Below, in pieces: positions 1 to 5,930 of a DNA stretch of 7,504 bases (its first letter is position 1; each line of letters opens with the position of its first letter). The notes under the pieces were generated by a model, which was given only the letters and a program-made list of their open reading frames with translations, had not been told where the DNA came from and did no database searches. The position numbers and the translations under genes were made by a program. Origin of the DNA: Flavisolibacter sp. (lineage in GTDB: Bacteria > Bacteroidota > Bacteroidia > Chitinophagales > Chitinophagaceae); assembly GCA_017745135.1 (NCBI GenBank), contig JAGIAB010000149.1, positions 1 through 7,504 of the forward strand, given 5' to 3'.

Positions 1-195
1 ATCCTGGGGATAATGAAAAAACCGTTGACCTGGTTCATTCACTTCGTAAAAAATAAAAATTGCATCATCCCTGCCATCGGCCCTTTCAACATACACCCGG
101 TACATCCTCGTTTTAAATGGACGCATAACCTCCAGCGTTCCGGTAAATTTCCTGCCGCGATGCCGGAATAAAAATTCAAACTCTTTCGCTTCCAT
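1..195 (-). CDS. Hypothetical protein, N-terminal part (runs off the left edge)
   Basis: An open frame on the minus strand begins at ATG 195-193 and stays open for 65 codons to the window edge, so the C-terminus is missing. Its ATG shares one base with the stop of the SRAP gene (TAATG), which decides the start and implies translational coupling as the last visible gene of the umuDC operon. The protein starts MEAKEFEFLFRHRGRK and has alternating charged and aromatic or hydrophobic residues, which suggests a small beta-rich domain. There is no signal peptide or membrane segment in the visible part. I do not recognise the family. Its position next to an abasic-site protein and an error-prone polymerase suggests a link to DNA damage, but that is inference from context only. 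Confidence 0.75.
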   Translation of the reverse strand, partial: MEAKEFEFLFRHRGRKFTGTLEVMRPFKTRMYRVYVERADGRDDAIFIFYEVNEPGQRFFHYPQD

Positions 196-983
196 TAAAA
201 CAAAGTTTGCTCTGCACTGTCTACGCCCAGTGGCGGTAAATCAGGCCACTCAAAAGGCTCTAACTTTCCTTTGCTGTCGGGTCTCGGTTTAGTGGTTCTT
301 ATGGTATATACAGGATGATATTCCAGCTCCTCCGAAGGCATTTCATAATCCAATATCTCCTGTATCTCTTCATCAGTCAAATCCTCTTGCAGCCATTTCA
401 ATTCCATTTCATAAGGAACCAGTAACGGCATACGCCCCGCATTCGGACCGCCATTATGGATCTGTTCCATCACGCTGTTCGCTTTCCTCGTAATCACGGT
501 AAAAGTTCCGGTCACTTCTCCTGTCTCTACATCCGGGATAGGTGAATAGGCATACAAACCAAGCAATCCAAACAGCGGCCGATCCTTTTGCTTAATCAGG
601 TAAGGAATTTTATTTTTTATGCCCTTCACTTCCCGGTGCTCAAAAAATGCATCCACGGGAATGATACAACGCTGCTTCCGTATTCTTCTCCAATACGATT
701 TCTTATCGCCCAGTATTTTCTCACTCTGTGCATTGCACATCCACTGCCTGCTTTTCTTCACCAGTTCCGGCGTCTTCATATAATCCGCAATCACACCCCA
801 CTCAAACATCTTCATATGGTTCACCCCGTTCTCCCGGTAAATAATGGGCTTCTTCATGTACGATTGCGCCACTACGTGTATCGAAGTATCATAATCAAAA
901 TTCACCTGCGGATCAACCACCAGGTCCGGCACATACTTCGTCACCATTTCATACTTTGTCGAAAAAGAAATATCGTAACACAT
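195..983 (-). CDS. SRAP-family (YedK/HMCES-type) abasic-site DNA-protein crosslinking protein
   Basis: SRAP proteins attach covalently to abasic sites in single-stranded DNA through an N-terminal cysteine exposed after Met removal; older annotation calls them SOS response-associated peptidases. The family landmarks are all visible: Cys2 (MCYDIS), the WGVIADYM block at about 62-69, Asn84 in the NAQSEK block, Glu115 in PVDAFFEHR, His176 in VMEQIH, and RMP at 184-186. The length, 262 aa, is normal for the family. An in-frame GTG lies one codon upstream (986-984), but the start must be ATG 983-981 because the catalytic Cys has to be residue 2; this start also gives a TGATG overlap with the 165-aa gene upstream. 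The stop overlaps the next ATG. It sits in the umuD-umuC operon, so it is probably co-expressed with translesion synthesis. Family membership is secure; induction by damage is inferred. Confidence 0.95.
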   Translation of the reverse strand: MCYDISFSTKYEMVTKYVPDLVVDPQVNFDYDTSIHVVAQSYMKKPIIYRENGVNHMKMFEWGVIADYMKTPELVKKSRQWMCNAQSEKILGDKKSYWRRIRKQRCIIPVDAFFEHREVKGIKNKIPYLIKQKDRPLFGLLGLYAYSPIPDVETGEVTGTFTVITRKANSVMEQIHNGGPNAGRMPLLVPYEMELKWLQEDLTDEEIQEILDYEMPSEELEYHPVYTIRTTKPRPDSKGKLEPFEWPDLPPLGVDSAEQTLF

Positions 984-1480
984 CACTGTATTTTTTCAAT
1001 GTCATCAAAGGCCACACTTACCTGCTGCCCCCTGAACTTTAAGGTAATCATTACTTGCCCAAAATAGGGATAAAATGAAATGTCCACACCTTCTTCTTTC
1101 TTAGGATACCATCCCTCCCTCTGTATATACAGCCGTATATTCTTTTGAATCCGTTTGGTAATATGCCGCTCCCAGTCAGGCATAAACGTATTGGAGTAAA
1201 TCTTGTAGCCTTCCACCCCCCTGGCAGCTGCTTCCAGCCTGCTTCTGTGTTCTTCTTCCTCACAGTCGTAGATGTACCGGTGCGGGTCCTTTTTTAACGC
1301 GTCAAAATGTTCCCGGGCAGTAGCAAATTCTTTATAATGACAGATCAGGTAATATCCTTTTACCGTATCATCAAACGGGTTTCGGGCTCTCTCAAATGTT
1401 TGCCGCACAAAATAACGATGCCCTTCTTCTATAAGACCTTTCAAAACATCCTCCGTCCAGGTGGCCATTGGGTTAAACAT
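983..1480 (-). CDS. Conserved-looking hypothetical protein in the umuDC-SRAP operon
   Basis: A 165-aa protein starting MFNPMATWTEDVLKG. ATG 1480-1478 lies one base after the umuC stop (TGA-T-ATG), and its own stop overlaps the SRAP start (TGATG), so it is locked into the operon. Met5 is a possible alternative start. I do not recognise the family. The N-terminal half is helical and charged (an acidic CEEEEHRSR patch at about 73-81), the middle is basic (RHITKRIQKNIR at about 105-116), and the C-terminal part (about 124-160) reads as a short beta-rich module with aromatic strands. There is no signal peptide, membrane segment or obvious catalytic motif. Placement between an error-prone polymerase and an abasic-site protein suggests an accessory role in damage tolerance, for example contacts with DNA or the polymerase. 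This is inference only. Confidence 0.85.
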   Translation of the reverse strand: MFNPMATWTEDVLKGLIEEGHRYFVRQTFERARNPFDDTVKGYYLICHYKEFATAREHFDALKKDPHRYIYDCEEEEHRSRLEAAARGVEGYKIYSNTFMPDWERHITKRIQKNIRLYIQREGWYPKKEEGVDISFYPYFGQVMITLKFRGQQVSVAFDDIEKIQ

Positions 1481-1481
1481 A

Positions 1482-2741
1482 TCAGATCGCTTTTACCACG
1501 GCAAGTTCGCTAAACCGCGTTGTGTATCGCTTCGATAAGTGCTGCCTTCGCAATTTCCATTTTTTATTGAAATCCTGCGTCGCCGTCCGCACAATATCGT
1601 TTCCAAATTTTCCATTCACGGCATCCATAGCCTTCATGGCTTTCCCGTCTCTCTCCCGTATGCCTTCATCAAACAATCCTAACTGCACCTGGTTCGCCGG
1701 TACCAGGTCCATTACCATCACCCCGGTCTTGTAATACTTATAACCCGGCAGGTAAATAATGCTCAATGCCCTCATTGCCTGCTTCACCAGTTCCGCCGTA
1801 CTGTTGGTGGCGCCTGGCAGATCCAGGGCAATAGAATGAAAATATTGCGCATCTTCCGGCCGGTGAATGTTCGTCTGTATAAAAACATGTATCCTCCTCG
1901 CACAACTGTTTTGTTTCCTCAGCTTTTGCGCACAAGCCGAGGCAAACGTGGCAACAGCCTGCTCCAACTCTCTTTTACTTTGAATGATCTTTCCAAACGA
2001 ATGCGAGGTGCAGATATTCTTCTTACCGGCAACCGTCTCTTTTAAGGGAATGCACACAACACCCTTCAATTCTTTTAATGTTCTTAATCCCACTACGGCC
2101 ATTTCTTTCCGTATCCATTCTTCCGGTGCACCCGCAAAATCTTCAGCAGTAATAAAACCCTTCTTCCGCAGCCTCGATGCATGCTGCTCGCCAATACCCC
2201 ATACTTCCTGCACTCCGGTAGCTTGCAGCAGCTTTTTTATGGTATCATTAGTGTTGGCAACCAACACCGTCTCCTTTAATTTCTTCGCATAATCATTGGC
2301 CATCTTGGCCAGCGTTTTGGTAGGGGCAATACCAATCGTAACCGGTATGCCCGTACACTGTAATACAGCCTCTCTTATTTTATTGGCATAGGATAAGGGC
2401 TCGCAATATTTCAACTCGCTGAGGTCCGCAAAAATTTCGTCTATCGAGTACACTTCCGTCCTCGGTACAAACTCTTTGATCACCTGCATCACCCTCGCAC
2501 TCATATCACCGTACAGGGTATAATTCGAGGAAAATACTTTTACATCGTTCTGCCGTATCAGTTCTTTAATTTTAAAGGCAGGCGTTCCCATTTGAATGCC
2601 CAGGGCCTTGGCCTCTTCGCTTCTCGCTACCGCACAGCCGTCATTGTTCGAAAGCACGATCACCGGCTTCTTCTGCAGACTCGCGTCAAACACCCGTTCG
2701 CACGACACATAAAAATTATTACAGTCAATCAATGCTATCAT
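1482..2741 (-). CDS. umuC: Y-family error-prone DNA polymerase, UmuC (Pol V catalytic subunit type)
   Basis: UmuC-type polymerases copy past DNA lesions, normally together with processed UmuD. The 419-aa length is typical. Visible signatures are Asp6 in IDCNNFYVSCERVF, with Tyr11 at the steric-gate position; the SNNDGCAVARS finger block at 31-41; and the catalytic Asp101-Glu102 in SIDEIFADL. A helix-hairpin-helix-like region (about 170-200) follows, then a little-finger domain, then QLGLF at 353-357, which matches the beta sliding-clamp binding consensus QLxLF. The ATG overlaps the end of umuD by four bases (ATGA), the usual umuDC arrangement. All key residues are present and no frameshift is seen, so the enzyme should be active. 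It is probably regulated through the region upstream of umuD. Confidence 0.97.
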   Translation of the reverse strand: MIALIDCNNFYVSCERVFDASLQKKPVIVLSNNDGCAVARSEEAKALGIQMGTPAFKIKELIRQNDVKVFSSNYTLYGDMSARVMQVIKEFVPRTEVYSIDEIFADLSELKYCEPLSYANKIREAVLQCTGIPVTIGIAPTKTLAKMANDYAKKLKETVLVANTNDTIKKLLQATGVQEVWGIGEQHASRLRKKGFITAEDFAGAPEEWIRKEMAVVGLRTLKELKGVVCIPLKETVAGKKNICTSHSFGKIIQSKRELEQAVATFASACAQKLRKQNSCARRIHVFIQTNIHRPEDAQYFHSIALDLPGATNSTAELVKQAMRALSIIYLPGYKYYKTGVMVMDLVPANQVQLGLFDEGIRERDGKAMKAMDAVNGKFGNDIVRTATQDFNKKWKLRRQHLSKRYTTRFSELAVVKAI

Positions 2742-3142
2742 ATCCTGGGCTTAAATACATCAATCAATACATGGGTAACGGTTCCCCACACGCTAAAATC
2801 CATGCCTTCCTCTATCTTGATCGATTTATACTTTTCATTCGCCGGTAAAAGAAAAATTCCGTCCATCGTTCTTACCAGGTGCTTGATCATCCGCTCCCCA
2901 TCCAGCGTTACCACCACCACGCTGTTATTAACAGGCTGTATCGACCGGTCTACTACCACCACCGCCCCATGCGGGATAAAAGCATCTACCATCGAGTCAC
3001 CCTGTACCTTCATGCAAAAAGTAGAATACTGGTTCCTCTTCAGCATTTGATTAAAATCCAGTGCAGGCTCAAATTCATCGGCACCCGGCGGCGGAAACCC
3101 TGCCTTTACAAATCCCAAAAATTCAATCTTCAATCCTTCCAT
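2738..3142 (-). CDS. umuD: UmuD-type S24 self-cleaving protein
   Basis: UmuD cleaves itself when stimulated by RecA filaments and then works with UmuC in translesion synthesis. In this 134-aa protein the cleavage site is most likely Ala14-Gly15 (FVKAGFPPPG). The nucleophile is Ser50 in VQGDSM and the general base is Lys87 in ERMIKHLV. The Ser-Lys separation of 37 residues equals that of E. coli UmuD (Ser60/Lys97). There is no N-terminal helix-turn-helix, so this is not LexA. A fairly good ribosome binding site, GAAAGGA (3157-3151), lies eight bases before the ATG, stronger than most others here. It is the first gene of the coupled umuD-umuC-unknown-SRAP operon. A dyad just upstream (3167-3184) may control it. 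Confidence 0.95.
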   Translation of the reverse strand: MEGLKIEFLGFVKAGFPPPGADEFEPALDFNQMLKRNQYSTFCMKVQGDSMVDAFIPHGAVVVVDRSIQPVNNSVVVVTLDGERMIKHLVRTMDGIFLLPANEKYKSIKIEEGMDFSVWGTVTHVLIDVFKPRI

Positions 3143-3160
3143 AACGTCAATCCTTTCGAT

Positions 3161-3184
3161 AAAAAAAGGTAGATCGCTCTACCT
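3161..3184 (-). terminator. Terminator-like hairpin or operator dyad upstream of umuD
   Basis: A perfect 7-bp stem (AGGTAGA / TCTACCT) with a 4-nt loop occupies 3167-3184. On the minus strand it is followed directly by seven T (3167-3161), the classic shape of an intrinsic terminator for the 168-aa gene that ends at 3211. It lies only 18 bases from the umuD start. On the same strand its right arm contains TACCTTTT, close to the Bacteroidota -7 element TAnnTTTG, so it could instead be an operator overlapping the umuD promoter. No clear -33 TTTG was found for that second reading. Confidence 0.55.
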
Positions 3185-3210
3185 CGCTTACTTACTACCC
3201 TGTATAAATA

Positions 3211-3717
3211 TCATTGTGCGGCTTCAATCAGCAGCGAAATATTTCTGGCCGTTTCCGGGTCGGCAGCCTTCACTCCCTTGCGTTCACTGCCCACGTACCA
3301 TTTATCCGGCATCTTCATCAGCGAAAACTGGTAATCCGCATGGTAATAAACCTTGTATTGCTTTCGTTCTCCCTCGTAAATAACGAACACATTGGTTTGC
3401 ACACCTTCAACCTTCGTCCGGAAGCCGTACCAGGCATCGTAAATCTCGAAATGCAAAAAACACCTCAGGTCATTGCGGATCGCAAAAAAATAAGCACTGG
3501 GCTTCTGCTCTTTTCCGGCTTCAGTCCATCCGAAACTCTCTACGTAAAAATCTCCAACATAGCCATCACTGAACTCGATCCGGTATCCTGTCACAACTTC
3601 ATAATCCAGCCTGCCCGTTACCCTTGCGGTTAAAACCTTGCCTTTTACGATGCATTGAAAACAAAGAGGCGGCTCAATGGCTCTTACTTGTTCCGATAAT
3701 GTGGTGATGCGTTCCAT
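3211..3717 (-). CDS. Hypothetical protein upstream of umuD
   Basis: A 168-aa soluble protein from ATG 3717-3715. I do not recognise the family. Residues about 18-60 look like a beta-rich module (short strands such as GYRIEFSDG and GDFYVESFGW). Residues about 74-130 continue with alternating aromatic and charged strands. The C-terminus (MKMPDKWYVGSERKG, then a helix ending LLIEAAQ) is helical. There is no signal peptide or transmembrane segment. It lies on the same strand as umuD, 68 bp upstream, but a terminator-like hairpin sits between them, so it is probably a separate transcription unit. Its upstream region carries several dyads shared with the divergent 53-aa gene. No convincing ribosome binding site precedes the ATG. 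Confidence 0.8.
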   Translation of the reverse strand: MERITTLSEQVRAIEPPLCFQCIVKGKVLTARVTGRLDYEVVTGYRIEFSDGYVGDFYVESFGWTEAGKEQKPSAYFFAIRNDLRCFLHFEIYDAWYGFRTKVEGVQTNVFVIYEGERKQYKVYYHADYQFSLMKMPDKWYVGSERKGVKAADPETARNISLLIEAAQ

Positions 3718-3751
3718 ATCATCTGTGTTACGAATACTAAATTAAGAAGCT

Positions 3752-3781
3752 TTGCTAAATTTTGTAGCAATTAGGTACTAA
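3752..3781. promoter_or_regulatory. Adjacent dyads in the promoter region of the 168-aa gene
   Basis: Two short inverted repeats lie end to end. The first is TTGCTA-7 nt-TAGCAA (3752-3770) and the second is TTAG-GTA-CTAA (3771-3781). They sit about 35-65 bp upstream of the start at 3717, where a repressor or activator site would be expected. The 8-mer GGTACTAA at 3774-3781 recurs in inverted orientation as TTAGTACC at 3921-3928, in front of the divergent 53-aa gene, which suggests one regulator acting on both sides. I could not place a confident promoter here. The call rests on symmetry alone. Confidence 0.35.
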
Positions 3782-3863
3782 TATTTTTTGCACACATTTA
3801 TAAACAGCTATGAATCAAAATTGAAAAGAGACAGTCATGAAATAAAAATAACTCTTGCCCGGT

Positions 3864-3898
3864 CGCCAATAAGAGCGGCAGGCCCAAAATGATTGGCG
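3864..3898. repeat. Inverted repeat with 7-bp arms in the divergent intergenic region
   Basis: CGCCAAT (3864-3870) and ATTGGCG (3892-3898) are perfect inverted arms around 21 bases. A competing pairing, CTCTT (3852-3856) with AAGAG (3871-3875), overlaps the left arm, so a transcript could switch structures. No T-tract follows on either strand, so it is not a simple terminator. Its role is unknown. Confidence 0.35.
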
Positions 3899-3912
3899 CT
3901 TGAATGATAATT

Positions 3913-3932
3913 ACTAAAATTTAGTACCTTTT
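3913..3932 (+). promoter_or_regulatory. Putative promoter -7 region with dyad for the 53-aa gene
   Basis: The dyad ACTAAA-A-TTTAGT (3913-3925) runs directly into TACCTTTT (3925-3932), which matches five of six fixed positions of the Bacteroidota -7 element TAnnTTTG. Transcription would start about eight bases before the ATG at 3947. The only -33 candidate is an imperfect CTTG at 3899-3902. The same TACCTTTT overlaps the dyad upstream of umuD. Confidence 0.35.
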
Positions 3933-3946
3933 ATAAAACAACTTCT

Positions 3947-4108
3947 ATGGCTACAAAAAGAACAACCCACCGCAGTACAAGTGGCAAAAAACTATATGCT
4001 GTAAGAGACGAAAAAGGAAGATTTGTAGATATTCAAACCTATCAAAAAGCGCATAGCGCTGATCTGAGAAAACAGCATACGAAGAATGATAAAAAGGCCG
4101 GTAAATAA
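3947..4108 (+). CDS. Small basic 53-aa protein of unknown function
   Basis: The protein runs MATKRTTHRSTSGKKLYAVR, continues with DEKGRFVDIQTYQKAHSADL, and ends in a Lys-rich tail (RKQHTKNDKKAGK), giving a strongly positive charge. From memory, proteins with a THRS-x-SGKKLYAVRD / DIQTY-x-KAH pattern are common in Bacteroidota genomes and annotated as hypothetical. The composition suggests nucleic-acid binding, which is inference. ATG 3947 is preceded by an AT-rich leader without a Shine-Dalgarno sequence, as is usual in this phylum. It is transcribed away from the 168-aa gene and converges on the restriction island. A longer antisense frame at 3951-4217 looks like a shadow and was not annotated. 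Confidence 0.75.
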   Translation: MATKRTTHRSTSGKKLYAVRDEKGRFVDIQTYQKAHSADLRKQHTKNDKKAGK

Positions 4109-4197
4109 GAAGCAAATCATAGTTTACTCGATTCAAATAACCTGATGGTAACGCTGGTGGAATGCCGCCAACCTTAGTTCCTTGATGATTTCTTCTC

Positions 4198-4215
4198 GTT
4201 GGCGCAGACGCCAAC
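4198..4215. repeat. Strong hairpin in the convergent gap
   Basis: GTTGGCG-CAGA-CGCCAAC is a perfect GC-rich 7-bp stem with a 4-nt loop. It lies between the end of the 53-aa gene (4108) and the end of the 558-aa gene (4252). It could stop or protect transcripts from both sides, but neither strand has a following T-tract, so an intrinsic terminator is not proven. A weaker hairpin with one G-T pair, TGGTGG-AATG-CCGCCA, lies at 4155-4170. The rest of 4109-4251 shows nothing recognisable. Confidence 0.4.
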
Positions 4216-4251
4216 AAGGTCTGTAGTAGGTTCGCAAAACTAATAAAAGGC

Positions 4252-5928
4252 TTACTTGAATTTGATCGTTACAATGTACTTGCCAACCTCGTATTTTGTA
4301 TCTGGTATTAGCTTGGTGAGATTTACCTGTGTTATAGATTCTTTTTGAACCTCCTTCACAATTTCACTCAATGATTGGTTACTTTTCTTGTTTTGTATAA
4401 TGTGCACCAATTGAGGCCATCCACACCATAATGACTTTTCATCAGTCTTCTTATCCGAAAAATGAGCGAAGTGCCTACCTAATACTAACCGAAACACTTT
4501 TTTTATTTTAGATGAGCTACAGTCTTCATCAAAATATTTGAGTAACTGTATCGGGGCATTACACTCTAACCATTCATCCGTTTTGTTAATCCATTTAGTG
4601 GCAGGCTCATAAAAATTTTTTTCCATACTGGCTCTTTGTTTCATTGACGTCCCAAAATCATCCATCCATTTCAGCTGAACAAGTAGCAATGTTTCATCTT
4701 CAGTATCATAAAGCATTGAATCAATATCAGTTAATATCACACCATTACTTTTTAATACAACACTTTTGTTGCATTTTAGAATGCGGTTCGAATCGAACAA
4801 ATTATTGAATTCGTTTCTAAATCTTTCTTCACGAAGATTTACGGCTTTCGAATAATCATTATTGTAACTGCTCTTTAGACATCTATTGAGATACGTAAAT
4901 GGGTTAGAAAGCGACCCAGCAACTGATCTCAACACCCACTCCTTATCTAGTTTAAATAATGGTGGCAAAGAAGAACCTGGGGCACCGAGATGTATAGAAA
5001 TATTTGACTTATTCAATGTTAATAAATCAATGACCCATTCGACAGCTTCAATATTAACATTTGACTCTTTAGAGATTAGTTCAATTAGTTCGACTCTTTT
5101 GAATGGCGTTGTGTATAAATTCCACTGGTTAAGTCGTTTCAAACCAAATTTGGCTAAAGCGACTTGGCAAAAGTCAAAGTGTTTTTTGGTTGAGCCAATG
5201 AAAGCGCTAATGACTTGTTTTATCGTTCCGTATGGAATTCCATTAAAAACAGATTGGTCTTCGAAGGTATCATAGCCCACGAAGCCATTGCACAATGCCT
5301 TCCCATACAGTAAATAGAATTCATCTATAGTTGATGATGATTCATATTTAATGAAGTCATGGTTCCAAATCGATACTCTGTTTGGTAGTTCTTGTTCTAC
5401 TACGGCTTCTAGCACTTTAAATCTTTCATTAAAACTTGTTTCAAATAGGTTCGTTAGGTGTCTTTTTTGGTATAATGATTCTACAAACTCGGCACCTGTG
5501 GAAGTAAGAATATATTTAAATTCGAATTTCTGGGAATCAACTCTTTCAACATTAAAAATCCCTTGCTTCGCCAGTTGAACAAATCGATAAACAAAGCCCA
5601 ACTTGCCGCTTTGAATCAAAGAATAATTAGCCCATTGTTTTGATGCTGCTGTTGAAACAAAAAAAATGGTCGGCTTCTGATCTATTTCATCGTTGTAATC
5701 AAAATTTTCAAACCATTCATAAAATCCATTCGAATGTGTTTTGAAGTATTCATACCATTCCTGTTTTTCCTTCGAATTATTAGGAAGTGCATAGGAGTAA
5801 AAACAGAAAAGATCATCAATTGCTCGGACAATTTCTAACAACCCAATTGGCTTATGCATAAAAGGGGTTCTTGCAATCTTTCGCCATTCACTATTCATCT
5901 CTAATTCAATCTCTTCAATTGCGGTCAT
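4252..5928 (-). CDS. Restriction-island protein with a PD-(D/E)xK-like nuclease motif
   Basis: A 558-aa protein of no family I can name. Near the C-terminus a strand-turn-strand block carries LTDIDSMLYD (399-408) followed by LLLVQLKW (414-421). Asp401 or Asp403 plus Gln418-x-Lys420 fits the D-x(n)-(E/Q)xK core of PD-(D/E)xK nucleases. The helix REERFRNEF (366-374) just before it could supply the usual upstream Glu. Residues about 112-156, including YILTSTGAEFVESL, resemble a winged-helix wing, hinting at DNA binding. No signal peptide or membrane helix is present. The ATG lies two bases after the stop of the HNH gene (TAG-CT-ATG), so it is translated from the same operon. It may be the second nuclease or a specificity subunit of the system. 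The nuclease call rests on the motif only. Confidence 0.75.
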   Translation of the reverse strand: MTAIEEIELEMNSEWRKIARTPFMHKPIGLLEIVRAIDDLFCFYSYALPNNSKEKQEWYEYFKTHSNGFYEWFENFDYNDEIDQKPTIFFVSTAASKQWANYSLIQSGKLGFVYRFVQLAKQGIFNVERVDSQKFEFKYILTSTGAEFVESLYQKRHLTNLFETSFNERFKVLEAVVEQELPNRVSIWNHDFIKYESSSTIDEFYLLYGKALCNGFVGYDTFEDQSVFNGIPYGTIKQVISAFIGSTKKHFDFCQVALAKFGLKRLNQWNLYTTPFKRVELIELISKESNVNIEAVEWVIDLLTLNKSNISIHLGAPGSSLPPLFKLDKEWVLRSVAGSLSNPFTYLNRCLKSSYNNDYSKAVNLREERFRNEFNNLFDSNRILKCNKSVVLKSNGVILTDIDSMLYDTEDETLLLVQLKWMDDFGTSMKQRASMEKNFYEPATKWINKTDEWLECNAPIQLLKYFDEDCSSSKIKKVFRLVLGRHFAHFSDKKTDEKSLWCGWPQLVHIIQNKKSNQSLSEIVKEVQKESITQVNLTKLIPDTKYEVGKYIVTIKFK

Positions 5929-5930
5929 AG

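Noticed and set aside
984..986. GTG one codon upstream as the SRAP gene start
   Set aside because: It would place the essential cysteine at position 3; the chemistry needs it at position 2.
588..1067. 159-codon plus-strand open frame opposite the SRAP gene and the end of the 165-aa gene
   Set aside because: It is antisense to two well-supported genes, and its composition (many His, Ile, Leu and Arg) is typical of a reverse-frame shadow.
2592..3050. Plus-strand open frame opposite umuD and the start of umuC
   Set aside because: It overlaps two certain genes in antisense and has no recognisable motif or ribosome binding site.
2738..3142. LexA repressor instead of UmuD
   Set aside because: There is no N-terminal DNA-binding domain; the cleavage site is 14 residues from the start and umuC follows directly.
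3214..3633. 139-codon plus-strand frame opposite the 168-aa gene
   Set aside because: The minus-strand frame is longer and starts beside a regulatory-looking gap; the plus frame looks like a mirror of it. Since the 168-aa family is not recognised, this is a likelihood and not a proof.
3951..4217. 88-codon minus-strand frame over the 53-aa gene
   Set aside because: It is longer than the plus-strand gene, but its composition is shadow-like and it includes the convergent hairpin. The 53-aa plus frame has a family-like pattern and a promoter.
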